Assembly (NCBI RefSeq): GCF_001870435.1
Contig: NZ_MDDR01000030.1
Span: 1 to 64,000 of the forward strand
DNA: 64,000 nucleotides
Direction: 5' to 3'
Source: Pseudomonas costantinii
Lineage (GTDB): Bacteria > Pseudomonadota > Gammaproteobacteria > Pseudomonadales > Pseudomonadaceae
The number at the start of each line of letters is the position of its first letter. Position 1 is the stretch's first letter. The position numbers were made by a program, and so were the translations under genes. Positions 55,450 through 63,875 of the stretch are shown one piece after another. The notes below the pieces were generated by a model. It did no database searches, was not told the origin of the DNA, and worked only from the letters and a program-made list of their open reading frames with translations.

Positions 55450-56220
55450 ATGACTGGTGTTCACGCGTCTGCTCAACAAGGTTTCTCTACCCAGGCCGTC
55501 ACCTACGCCCAAGGCCGGCCGGACTATCCACGACAACTCACCGGCTGGCTGACCGACGCGTTGCACATCGACGCGCAGTCGACGGTGATCGACCTGGGCG
55601 CCGGCACCGGAAAATTCACCCGTTTACTCAGCAGCCTGGCGCCGACGCTGATTGCCGTTGAGCCCGTGGAGGCGATGGGGGCACAGTTGACCAAACTGTT
55701 GCCGGATGTGCGCTTGATAAACGGCACGGCTGAATCCATCCCCCTGGCGTCCGCCAGTGCCGACGCGCTGGTGTGTGCCCAGGCGTTCCATTGGTTTTCC
55801 ACCGAGGCCGCGCTGGCGGAGATCCACCGCGTACTCAAGCCCGAAGGGCGCTTGGGGCTGGTGTGGAATGTTCGGGATGAATCGGTGGGTTGGGTCGCGG
55901 CCATTACTGAAATCATCACGCCGTACGAAGGCGACACCCCGCGTTTTCATACCGGATTGTGGCGTGAGGCTTTCACCGGTCGGTACTTTTCCGAGCCTGA
56001 AGTGACCTGTTTTCCTTACAGTCATGTCGGCAGCCCTCAAGAAGTGATCATGGATCGCTTTCTCTCGGTGAGCTTTATTGCAGTTCTGCCGGCGGCGGAA
56101 AAAGCCACGGTGACTGCGCAATTGCGGACACTGATCGACACCCATCCCGACTTGCGCGGGCGTGAAACCGTCGCTTTCCCTTACCAGACCCAAGCCTATG
56201 TCTGTCATCGGCTGGCATAA
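55450..56220 (+). CDS. Class I SAM-dependent methyltransferase
   Basis: A 256-residue cytosolic methyltransferase. Motif I is VIDLGAGTGKFTRLL, with acidic loop LIAVEPVEAMGAQL. Later motifs are GTAESIPLASASADALVCAQAFHWF and HRVLKPEGRLGLVWNVRD. This is the Methyltransf_11 type; the substrate is unknown. I use ATG 55450, which has an AGGAG ribosome site at good spacing, rather than the TTG six bases earlier. It begins 58 bases after the kinase stop. Confidence 0.9.
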   Translation: MTGVHASAQQGFSTQAVTYAQGRPDYPRQLTGWLTDALHIDAQSTVIDLGAGTGKFTRLLSSLAPTLIAVEPVEAMGAQLTKLLPDVRLINGTAESIPLASASADALVCAQAFHWFSTEAALAEIHRVLKPEGRLGLVWNVRDESVGWVAAITEIITPYEGDTPRFHTGLWREAFTGRYFSEPEVTCFPYSHVGSPQEVIMDRFLSVSFIAVLPAAEKATVTAQLRTLIDTHPDLRGRETVAFPYQTQAYVCHRLA

Positions 56221-56311
56221 AGTGAATAAGGTCAGACCATATTGATATAAGTCGTTATAAGAAAAATCGCTATCCTGCGGCCAGAAATTTATAAGGCCGC
56301 AGGTAGTTGTA

Positions 56312-57097
56312 ATGGATGTGGGTAATGTTGGTTTTGTAGTGGCTGGCCTGATCGTTGGTTTTATCGTGGGCATGACCGGTGTCGGCGGGGGGTCTTTGAT
56401 GACCCCGATCCTGTTGTGGTTCGGCATCAACCCGGCCACCGCCGTGGGCACCGACCTGTTGTATGCCGCCATCACTAAGTCCGGTGGGGTGCTGGTACAC
56501 AGCAAGAATAAGAACATCGACTGGACCATCACCGGCTGGTTGACCCTGGGCAGTGTGCCCGCCGTTTTGCTGACCCTGTGGTTTCTTGCCAGCTTGCACA
56601 CCGACCCCAGCGCCATGAACTCGGTGATCAAGCAGGCGCTCGGCGTTGTGTTGTTGTTGACCGCGTTGGCGATTCTGTTCAAGAAAAGCTTGTTGGCTTT
56701 TGCTCAGCGCCATGCGGGTGATGACTACCACATGAGCCCGCGTAATCTGAACGCACTCACGGTGGTGACCGGTGCGGTCCTGGGTACCATGGTTGCGTTG
56801 ACTTCCATCGGCGCCGGGGCCCTCGGCACCGTGGCGCTGTTTATCCTGTACCCGTTCCTGGCCACCCGGCGGCTTGTGGGTACCGAGATTGCTCACGCGG
56901 TGCCCCTGACTCTGGTCGCGGGCCTGGGGCATGCCAGCATGGGTAATATGGATTGGCACTTGCTGGGCTTTTTGCTGATGGGCTCGCTGCCGGGGATTTA
57001 CCTTGGCAGCCACATGACCGGCAAAGTTCCTGATGGTGTGTTGCGCCCTTGCTTGGCGGTTATGTTGATGACCATTGGCTACAAACTGGCGTTTTGA
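56312..57097 (+). CDS. TauE/SafE (TSUP) family sulfite/anion exporter
   Basis: A 261-residue membrane protein with about eight membrane segments. It opens VGFVVAGLIVGFIVGMTGVGGGSLMTPILL, with the GMTGVGGGS motif of the family. A second MVALTSIGAGALGTVALFILYP motif shows the internal duplication. TSUP proteins move sulfite, sulfonates or related anions. The nearby sfnG region is also sulfur-related, which fits but does not prove a link. Confidence 0.9.
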   Translation: MDVGNVGFVVAGLIVGFIVGMTGVGGGSLMTPILLWFGINPATAVGTDLLYAAITKSGGVLVHSKNKNIDWTITGWLTLGSVPAVLLTLWFLASLHTDPSAMNSVIKQALGVVLLLTALAILFKKSLLAFAQRHAGDDYHMSPRNLNALTVVTGAVLGTMVALTSIGAGALGTVALFILYPFLATRRLVGTEIAHAVPLTLVAGLGHASMGNMDWHLLGFLLMGSLPGIYLGSHMTGKVPDGVLRPCLAVMLMTIGYKLAF

Positions 57098-57118
57098 TCT
57101 GTGGGAGCTGGTTGGTTT

Positions 57119-57407
57119 TGAGTACATATCCGTTGCTGCGGTGATGGCCTCTATTGGTTCCGCTTTTACAGCCAGCCCTTTCAAGGTCTTTAGATAGAAC
57201 AGGCAATAAGTAACCGGTGGCGAGCCCGCTCGCCACAGGGACAGTGTTCGCCCTTAACTGGTTGGTATCAGCCAGATATGGCCAGTTTTTCAAAGACCTT
57301 GAAAGGGCTGGCTTTTACAGCGGGTTACTTTTGGGGCTTTTCCAAAGTGAGTCGCCGTAAGGGCGAAACCCTAAGCCGCCGTTACCCAAACAACGGATAT
57401 GTACTCA
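57119..57407. repeat. 289-bp repeat with 17-bp terminal inverted repeats
   Basis: The 332 gene-free bases at 57098-57429 are mostly this element. TGAGTACATATCCGTTG at 57119-57135 is exactly inverted at 57391-57407. Inside, the stretch at 57168-57190 (GCCAGCCCTTTCAAGGTCTTT) is inverted at about 57292-57312. The 57234-57316 part recurs in inverted orientation at the right end of the window. A partial TGTGGGAG repeat precedes it. The element has no transposase and looks MITE-like. Confidence 0.85.
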
Positions 57408-57429
57408 GCGGCCCTGAAAAATCGACACC

Positions 57430-58674
57430 TCAAGAAGCCGCCTCACCCGGCCCATTCCCGATCAGCCACACAAACGGCGGCTCAGTGCCATTGATCACCC
57501 AATCGCCGACAATGCGTGCCTTGTAGATCACCGGGTTGTGGGACGACACGGTACGCGCATTGCGCCAATGCCGGTCGAGGGATTTACCCTGACGCACATC
57601 CGAAGCCCCCAGCGCATTAAACAGCTCGGTCGTCGCACGCTGGATCAATTCAGACACCACCACCTGCGCCGTCGCCGATTCAATCTCGGCGGCCACATTG
57701 GCTTCACGCTCCAATACCTCATCCCCTGCAAACCGTGCCAAATACGCCTGTTGCGCCGGTACGGCGGCCTTCAGCGCACTGGCCTCAGCGGCATACACCA
57801 GCGCTGCGACCTCACCGACTACCTGCTGAATCTGTGAATCCTGGCTGACATGCGCGGCATTGCCATGGCTGTAGATGCGCTTGCGAATGCGCACCTGATG
57901 GGCCACGTCGTTGAGCGCTGCGCGGCCAATCCCGGCCAGGCTTGCCAGCAGCACCAACTGGTAGAACGCCGTCTGGTATTTGAAACGGGTGGCGAAATCG
58001 ATGACGTTCTGTGCCTCTACCACGGCGTCGGTAAAGCGCGTGGTGCCGCTGCCGGTGGTGCGCTGGCCAAAGCCGTCCCAGTCATCGCTTTGCACCACGC
58101 CGGGCTGGCGCGTGCGGGTAGCGGCGATCACATCGCCACCGGTGTCGCTGCGCTGGGCGAGCACGTCGATCCAGTCGGAGAAAAGGCTGCCGGTGCTGTA
58201 GAACTTCTCACCGTTGAGTGTCCAGTTATCGCCGTCGGGGCTGATCCGGGTACCTATATTGCCAATGGTCACGTCGCCGATTTCAGTCCAGGCGCAACCG
58301 ACGATATCGCCGTCGACAAAACGCTTGAACCACAGATCTCGGCCGGCACTGGGTGGCGCATTCAGGCGGTCTTCGGCAAATGCAAAGTGCCCGCGCAGAG
58401 CCTGGGGCACGTTGGAGTCCGCAGTGGCCAACTCGATCAGCAGCTCAAACAACTGCGGCAAGGACGCGCCACCGCCACCGTATTCCACTGGTACCCGCAC
58501 CGCGCCAAAGCCGGCTTCCTTCAGCCATCGGATCGGTTCATACGGCAGGGCGCGGGTTTGTTCGCGCTCAACCGCGCCGTCGGCGATGCGCTGGAAGATC
58601 AGCCGGAAACGTGCAGCCAGCGTGGGGTAGTCGACGCCGATCGACAGCGGGTTGATGACGTGTTGCTCGGTCAT
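57430..58674 (-). CDS. Acyl-CoA dehydrogenase-like flavoprotein (SfnC/DszC type)
   Basis: A 414-residue acyl-CoA-dehydrogenase-fold protein. N-terminal helical domain (TRALPYEPIRWLKEAGFGAVRVPVEYGG), then FGQRTTGSGTTRFTDAVVE in the middle and a helical C-terminal domain. It lacks an obvious catalytic Glu of true acyl-CoA dehydrogenases. The family includes FMNH2-dependent DszC monooxygenases and SfnC-like sulfur proteins. It is divergent from sfnG, which supports a sulfur-assimilation role. Start: ATG 58674 with AGGAG ahead; the frame opens 17 codons earlier. Confidence 0.85.
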   Translation of the reverse strand: MTEQHVINPLSIGVDYPTLAARFRLIFQRIADGAVEREQTRALPYEPIRWLKEAGFGAVRVPVEYGGGGASLPQLFELLIELATADSNVPQALRGHFAFAEDRLNAPPSAGRDLWFKRFVDGDIVGCAWTEIGDVTIGNIGTRISPDGDNWTLNGEKFYSTGSLFSDWIDVLAQRSDTGGDVIAATRTRQPGVVQSDDWDGFGQRTTGSGTTRFTDAVVEAQNVIDFATRFKYQTAFYQLVLLASLAGIGRAALNDVAHQVRIRKRIYSHGNAAHVSQDSQIQQVVGEVAALVYAAEASALKAAVPAQQAYLARFAGDEVLEREANVAAEIESATAQVVVSELIQRATTELFNALGASDVRQGKSLDRHWRNARTVSSHNPVIYKARIVGDWVINGTEPPFVWLIGNGPGEAAS

Positions 58675-58768
58675 GGGGGCGGCTCCTGGGCAGTGAACTA
58701 ATGGTTGGGCGGTTGCACAGTCCATGCCGGGTTTTATAGCCAGTGTTTGCGGGACAAGGGGTTAAGTC

Positions 58769-58790
58769 TGCTGTTGCTCCAGCAACAGCA
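58769..58790. promoter_or_regulatory. Perfect palindrome between divergent sulfur genes
   Basis: 10-bp arms TGCTGTTGCT and AGCAACAGCA flank CC. It lies about 99 bases upstream of the sfnG -24 element and 95 bases upstream of the divergent gene's ATG. The position suits an upstream site for a sigma-54 activator such as SfnR. Confidence 0.6.
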
Positions 58791-58887
58791 AACCGACAAA
58801 CCGGCGCAATCCGTGACATTTACGTCCACGTCTTTGATGCGCCTGTTTCTTAGCGCAGCGCCCATGTACCGGCACTTTGCCGGAGCC

Positions 58888-58902
58888 TGGCACGCTTGCT
58901 GC
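58888..58902 (+). promoter_or_regulatory. Sigma-54 (-24/-12) promoter of sfnG
   Basis: TGGCACGCTTGCTGC has GG and GC ten bases apart and matches TGGCACG fully. The predicted start is near 58914, 29 bases before the sfnG ATG. Sigma-54 control of sfnG is established in P. putida. Confidence 0.85.
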
Positions 58903-58942
58903 TCAAGCTATCGGTACATCCTTTTGAGCGAGGTACCATCCG

Positions 58943-60028
58943 ATGAGTCAGCAAGCCGTGAAATTTGCCTATTGGGTACCCAACGTCAGCGGTGGGCTGG
59001 TGGTCAGCAAGATCGAACAACGTACCCATTGGGGCATCGACTACAACCGCAAACTGGCGCAGTTGGCCGAAGAGGCCGGCTTTGAGTACGGCCTCACGCA
59101 AATCCGCTTCACCGCAGGTTACGGTGCTGAGAACCAGCACGAGTCTGTGGCGTTCAGCCATGCGTTGCTGGCGGCGACTACCAAGCTGAAGGTCATCGCG
59201 GCGATCCTGCCAGGCCCGTGGCAACCGGCACTGGCAGCCAAGCAACTGGCGACTATCGACCAGCTCACCAACGGTCGTATCGCGGTGAATATCGTCAGCG
59301 GTTGGTTCAAGGGTGAGTTCCAGGCCATTGGCGAACATTGGCTGGAGCACGATGAGCGCTATCGTCGTTCCGAAGAGTTTATCCGCGCCCTGAAAGGTAT
59401 CTGGAGCCAGGATGATTTCACCTTCAAAGGCGACTTCTACCGCTTCAACAACTACACCCTCAAGCCCAAGCCGCTGGGCCAGCCGGAAGTCTTCCAGGGC
59501 GGCAGCTCGCGGGCGGCGCGGGACATGGCGGCACGCGTGTCGGACTGGTACTTCACCAACGGCAACACCCCGGAAGGCATCAAGGCCCAGGTCGATGACA
59601 TTCGCGCCAAGGCCGCGGCCAATAACCACTCGGTCAAAGTCGGCGTAAACGCCTTTGTGATCGCCCGCGACACCGAGGAAGAAGCCCGTGCGGTGCTGGC
59701 GGAAATCATCGACAAAGCCGACCCGGAAGCGGTCAACGCTTTTGGCGACGCGGCAAAACAGGCTGGCAAGGCCTCACCGGAAGGTGAGGGCAACTGGGCT
59801 AAGTCCAGCTTCGAAGACCTGGTGCAGTACAACGACGGCTTCAAGACCAATTTGATTGGCACCCCGCAACAGATTGCCGAGCGCATCGTCGCACTCAAGG
59901 CTGTGGGCGTGGACCTGGTGCTGGCGGGCTTCCTGCATTTCCAGGAAGAAGTCGAGTACTTCGGCAAACGCGTATTGCCGCTGGTGCGCGAGTTGGAGGC
60001 CAAGGCTCAGGTTAAAAAAGTCGCTTAA
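58943..60028 (+). CDS. sfnG: Dimethylsulfone monooxygenase (FMNH2-dependent)
   Basis: A 361-residue luciferase-like monooxygenase very close to P. putida SfnG as I recall it. It converts dimethylsulfone to methanesulfinate using FMNH2 from a partner reductase, for growth on organosulfur. Signature stretches are VKFAYWVPNVSGGLVVSKIE, IRFTAGYGAENQHESVAFSH, IVSGWFKGEFQAIGEHWLEH and VFQGGSSRAARDMAARVSDW. A sigma-54 promoter and palindrome lie upstream. The flavin reductase gene (sfnF) is not adjacent. Confidence 0.95.
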   Translation: MSQQAVKFAYWVPNVSGGLVVSKIEQRTHWGIDYNRKLAQLAEEAGFEYGLTQIRFTAGYGAENQHESVAFSHALLAATTKLKVIAAILPGPWQPALAAKQLATIDQLTNGRIAVNIVSGWFKGEFQAIGEHWLEHDERYRRSEEFIRALKGIWSQDDFTFKGDFYRFNNYTLKPKPLGQPEVFQGGSSRAARDMAARVSDWYFTNGNTPEGIKAQVDDIRAKAAANNHSVKVGVNAFVIARDTEEEARAVLAEIIDKADPEAVNAFGDAAKQAGKASPEGEGNWAKSSFEDLVQYNDGFKTNLIGTPQQIAERIVALKAVGVDLVLAGFLHFQEEVEYFGKRVLPLVRELEAKAQVKKVA

Positions 60029-60037
60029 TGACTGACT

Positions 60038-60146
60038 CCCGTAGCAGCTGCCGAGTGCAACGAGGCTGCGTCAAGGGCGCCGCGGGGTATCAGCGAAATC
60101 GCGGTGTGCCAACGCAGCCTCGCTGCGCTCGGCAGCTGCTACGGGG
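60038..60146. repeat. Inverted dispersed repeat at end of GNAT-C39 gene
   Basis: Arms at 60038-60071 and 60111-60146 pair well (GTAGCAGCTGCCGAG and complement, then CGAGGCTGCGT and complement) around a 39-base spacer. It lies between sfnG and the convergent gene and contains that gene's last 25 or so codons and its stop. It shares CGAGGCTGCGTC with the repeat next to ptxS. Confidence 0.85.
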
Positions 60147-61237
60147 TGCAAAAAGAGCACAACCGCCGCCCGCAGCTTGTTGCTGCCAAAGCGGCACATT
60201 CGTTCGAACTCCCCATGGCTGACCGGCAGGTGCTGGCAGTCCAGGGGCTGGCGGTGCTGGCTGTGGTCCACATCCGGGTCGTGCAGGTAGACAAACTCAT
60301 CGTCGCAGTCGGTAACCATCACCCAATGCGGCGACTTGGAGCGGGTAAGGCGGTAGCTGCTGATCAACACCAACGGCTGCCCACCATCGCGCAGTACCTG
60401 AGGCAAATCCAACGCGCCGCCGAGTACCTGCTCGACGTCGCTGCCTGCCAGCTCTTCCTCGAAGGCGTCGTGCACTAGGCGCATGACGTCCTTTTTATGT
60501 TGATCACGTACGCCATCGAGAAACAGTGGCCCGCGCACATTCACCTGCATGTGTACACGAAAGCCCCGACGCCAGGCCGCCAGCGCCAGTCCTTGGGGGC
60601 TGCAACCGCCATGGCCGGCGGTCATGAACACGGTGGTCGCTTCACGCCAGATTTGCAGTTCTTCTTGGCGTTGAGCCACACGATCCGGTACCAGTGCGCC
60701 CATGGCCATCAGCAGGCACGCGGCGCCACACGTGAAGTCGGTGGTCTGTTGGTAATACGGCACGCTCTGCGGGCGCGCGGCCTGGTGTTGGAGAATGCGT
60801 TTTTCCAGGCGCAGGGCGGCGGTGTGGTCTTCGTAGTAGTCGTTGATCAGGGCAAAACGTCGGTAGCCATTGCGCTCATAGAGGGCGAGGGCACCGGGGT
60901 TGTCGGTGCGTACTTCCAGGCGCAGGTAGGCGCAATCGTGCTCCACGGCGCAGGCCTCGATGCGGGCCAACAGCTGCTTGCCCAGGCCCGTGCCCCGTGC
61001 GTGTTCAGCGATGGCGATGGAGTACAGCCGGGCCAGCGAGGTGCCGCGATGGAACAGCACCAGCGCATAGCCGAGCAATTGCCCGTCATTTTCCGCCACC
61101 AGCAACTGGCCGTTGGCGCGGCTGACCATCCATTGAAAGCTGCGCGATGACAACCGGTCGGTGGTGAAACAGTGCTGTTCCAGTGCCACCAATTCAGGCA
61201 CATCACAGGGTGTTGCAACGCGAAAGGAAAGAGCCAT
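60071..61237 (-). CDS. GNAT acetyltransferase fused to C39-like peptidase
   Basis: A 388-residue two-domain protein. Residues 1-150 are a GNAT domain with acetyl-CoA loop HARGTGLGKQLLARIEA and motif ALALYERNGYRRF. Residues 155-365 are a C39-type papain-like domain with Cys170 (QTTDFTCGAACLLMAMG), His304 (SPHWVMVTD) and Asp320 (YLHDPD). Residues from about 366 on come from a dispersed repeat and are probably recent additions. It is divergent from the RimK-like gene. Comparative studies link such GNAT-peptidase fusions with RLAN-type ATP-grasp enzymes in predicted peptide-modification systems. Confidence 0.88.
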   Translation of the reverse strand: MALSFRVATPCDVPELVALEQHCFTTDRLSSRSFQWMVSRANGQLLVAENDGQLLGYALVLFHRGTSLARLYSIAIAEHARGTGLGKQLLARIEACAVEHDCAYLRLEVRTDNPGALALYERNGYRRFALINDYYEDHTAALRLEKRILQHQAARPQSVPYYQQTTDFTCGAACLLMAMGALVPDRVAQRQEELQIWREATTVFMTAGHGGCSPQGLALAAWRRGFRVHMQVNVRGPLFLDGVRDQHKKDVMRLVHDAFEEELAGSDVEQVLGGALDLPQVLRDGGQPLVLISSYRLTRSKSPHWVMVTDCDDEFVYLHDPDVDHSQHRQPLDCQHLPVSHGEFERMCRFGSNKLRAAVVLFLHPVAAAERSEAALAHRDFADTPRRP

Positions 61238-61331
61238 ATGACCGCCGTAAAAGTTACGTAACGAAACGGGACTTCTCTAAAAGATCGTGCTTAATAGAAA
61301 AGGTCGAGTTCTCTAAAGCGGATCAAATATT

Positions 61332-62918
61332 ATGTCGGCGGTACAAAGTCATTGGCGTGAAGTATCCGAGCAAACAGTCGCGGCGACAATAACTTCCAAC
61401 GGTTATTTTTCAGCGAAGCCCCAAGGGTCCAGTCAAGTCGTGATTATTGTCGAGCGCAAGGAAGACTGGGCCTCCTACTTCCCCAGCGAAGACATCGTCA
61501 CCGCCCAGGAGTACCTCGAGCAAACCCGCGAAAGCGAGACGGGCAAGCGTGTGCAGGTGATCAACCTGTGCCGCAGCTACAAGTACCTGGGGCACGGCTA
61601 CTACTGCTCGCTGCTGGCCGAAGCGCGCGGTCACAAGGTGATTCCCTCCGTGCGTACCATCAGCGAACTGACTAAAAAGTCGTTGTATGGCCTGGCCTTG
61701 GATGACCTGGACAAAACCCTCGATAAAGCCTTGAGTCATCACCTTTACAGTAATACCGAAGGCTTTACCCTGACACTTTACTTTGGTCGAACTAATATCG
61801 AACCGTTGCAGGAGTTGGCCCGTCAGTTGTTTGAAACCTTCCCTTGCCCGATCTTGTTAGTTGAGTTTCGCAAGAATAACGGCTGGCACATCGAAGGCGT
61901 AAAGTCCGGCGTACTGCATAAGCTGCGCGATGACCAGGAAGACCAATTCGCCCACGCCCTCGACAACTTCAGCCGCAAGATCTGGCGTCAACCGCGCTCA
62001 CGTCGACTGGCCCGTTACGACCTGGCAATCCTCCACGATCCCCAGGAGCAACTGCCACCGTCCAATGCGAAGGCTTTGGAAAATTTCGTACGGGTCGGCA
62101 AGGGCCTGGGCATCGATGTGGAGCTGATCGAGCGCAAGGATTACTCGCGGCTCGCCGAGTACGACGCCTTGCTGATCCGCGAGACCACCAGTGTCGACAA
62201 CCACACCTACCGTTTCGCCAAGAAAGCCGAGAGCGAAGGGCTGGTAGTGATGGACGACCCGGCGTCGATCCTGCGTTGCACCAACAAGGTTTACCTCACC
62301 GACCTGCTCAACAGCCATCAACTGGGCATGCCCGCCACCGAAATTCTCTACAAGGAACGACCGGAAGATTTTGAGCGGGTGGGCGAGCGTCTGGGCTTTC
62401 CGTTGGTGTTGAAGATCCCTGACGGCTGTTTCTCTCGGGGCGTGATCAAGGTGGAAAGCCAGGAGGCTTTGCTCAAGGCTACCGCCGAACTGTTTGAGCA
62501 TTCAGTGCTGTTGCTGGCCCAGGAATTTTTCTACACCGAGTACGACTGGCGCATTGGTGTACTCAACCGCAAGCCGATCTTTGCTTGCCAATACTTTATG
62601 TCCAAAGGGCATTGGCAGATCTACAACCACAAGGCCATCGGCCAGGACATCAACGGCGAATGCCGCACCCTGGCGGTCCACGAAGCGCCCAAGGCGGTGG
62701 TGGAGCTGGCGGTGAAAACCGCCAACCTGATCGGTGACGGCCTCTACGGTGTCGACCTAAAGCAATCAGGCGACAAGGTGGTGGTGATTGAGGTCAACGA
62801 CAACCCGAATATGGATGCCGGTATCGAAGATGCCTACTTGCAGGACGATCTGTATGCCCTGGTGCTGGAGGAGTTTGTGCGGCGCCTGGAGTTGAAACGC
62901 CAGGGCCAGGTATGGTGA
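61332..62918 (+). CDS. RimK-like ATP-grasp ligase with RLAN domain
   Basis: A 528-residue amide ligase candidate. The N-terminal part (about 35-180) fits the RimK-like ATP-grasp N-terminal (RLAN) domain, with VIIVERKEDWASYFPSEDIV and CRSYKYLGHGYYCSLLAEAR. An ATP-grasp domain follows: LLIRETTSVDNHTYRFAKKA, LVLKIPDGCFSRGVIKVE and the metal site VVIEVNDNPNMDAG. It likely joins an amino acid to a peptide, protein or metabolite at the expense of ATP. No Shine-Dalgarno is obvious. The divergent neighbour encodes the GNAT-C39 fusion. Confidence 0.87.
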   Translation: MSAVQSHWREVSEQTVAATITSNGYFSAKPQGSSQVVIIVERKEDWASYFPSEDIVTAQEYLEQTRESETGKRVQVINLCRSYKYLGHGYYCSLLAEARGHKVIPSVRTISELTKKSLYGLALDDLDKTLDKALSHHLYSNTEGFTLTLYFGRTNIEPLQELARQLFETFPCPILLVEFRKNNGWHIEGVKSGVLHKLRDDQEDQFAHALDNFSRKIWRQPRSRRLARYDLAILHDPQEQLPPSNAKALENFVRVGKGLGIDVELIERKDYSRLAEYDALLIRETTSVDNHTYRFAKKAESEGLVVMDDPASILRCTNKVYLTDLLNSHQLGMPATEILYKERPEDFERVGERLGFPLVLKIPDGCFSRGVIKVESQEALLKATAELFEHSVLLLAQEFFYTEYDWRIGVLNRKPIFACQYFMSKGHWQIYNHKAIGQDINGECRTLAVHEAPKAVVELAVKTANLIGDGLYGVDLKQSGDKVVVIEVNDNPNMDAGIEDAYLQDDLYALVLEEFVRRLELKRQGQVW

Positions 62919-62924
62919 GGCGCG

Positions 62925-63863
62925 ATGATCCAGCGCTTTGAATTGACTGGCGGGAAATTGCGCAGTGGGGAGGGTGATGATCTACCCATCATGCTGGTCA
63001 GTAGCCCCGACCTTACGGAACGCGAATGGCTGCGTGACCACCATAAACTCGACGAGCACGCCTTGGCCTCGGCGCTTGACCCGGATGAGGTCTCACGTAT
63101 CGAGTTTCACCCTGACAACCTGTTCCTGATCTGGAAGCGGCCGGAGAATTATTCTGGCGGTGGCAACCTGGTGTTCGAAGTGTCGTCCTGCGGCCTGTTG
63201 TTTTCGCCAGACCGCCTGTTGGTGATTGCTACCGATGAAACCCCGTTGTCCGGGCTTGGCACACGGCGTCCGCTGCATACGCCACTGGATGTGTTGCTCG
63301 ATCTGTTGCTCAATAACATCCACCACTATCTGGGCCACCTCAAGGTGATCAAGCTGGTTGCGCGGGAGTTGCAGCAACAGTTCAACGCGTCTATGAGCAA
63401 CCGTCATCTGATGCAGATGTTCAGCCTCAGCGAAAGCTTGATCTATTACATTAACGCGCTGCACAGCAACGGCGCGGTGCTTTCGCGGTTGCGTAACCAT
63501 GGTGAAAAGGAGCATTTCAGTGCTGAGGTTCTGGGGCTGATTGACGACCTGATTATCGAAAATCACCAGTGCTACAAACAGGCGGAGATTTATTCCAATG
63601 TGTTCTCTGGGTTGATCGATGCGCGTGGCAATTTGATGAACAACAGTATGAACAATCTGTTGCGTAAGTTGACGCTGATCAACGTGGTGTTTCTGCCGCT
63701 TAACTTGATTGCCAGTGTGGGTGGGATGTCGGAGTTCAGCATGATGACAGCGGGGACGCCGTGGTGGGTGTCGTATCCGCTGTTCCTGACGGCGATGGGG
63801 GTGGGAGGGGGGTTGATGGTGTTGGGGTTGAAGCGGATTGCGGGTGGTGCGAGTGTGATGTGA
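62925..63863 (+). CDS. CorA-like inner-membrane transporter, GMS variant
   Basis: A 312-residue protein of the CorA superfamily. A cytosolic N-terminal domain and long helices (to about residue 248) lead to two C-terminal membrane segments (LTLINVVFLPLNLIASVGG and WWVSYPLFLTAMGVGGGLMV). The pore-loop GMN signature of Mg2+ and Zn2+ transporters reads GGMSEFSMM here, with Ser in place of Asn. It starts six bases after the RimK-like stop, so it is probably co-transcribed with it. Substrate unknown. Confidence 0.85.
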   Translation: MIQRFELTGGKLRSGEGDDLPIMLVSSPDLTEREWLRDHHKLDEHALASALDPDEVSRIEFHPDNLFLIWKRPENYSGGGNLVFEVSSCGLLFSPDRLLVIATDETPLSGLGTRRPLHTPLDVLLDLLLNNIHHYLGHLKVIKLVARELQQQFNASMSNRHLMQMFSLSESLIYYINALHSNGAVLSRLRNHGEKEHFSAEVLGLIDDLIIENHQCYKQAEIYSNVFSGLIDARGNLMNNSMNNLLRKLTLINVVFLPLNLIASVGGMSEFSMMTAGTPWWVSYPLFLTAMGVGGGLMVLGLKRIAGGASVM

Positions 63864-63875
63864 GCAGGGGGGGGG

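Noticed and set aside
61270..61320. Direct repeat TTCTCTAAA before the RimK-like gene
   Set aside because: Two 9-base copies 38 bases apart in an A/T-rich promoter region; too short to call an operator.
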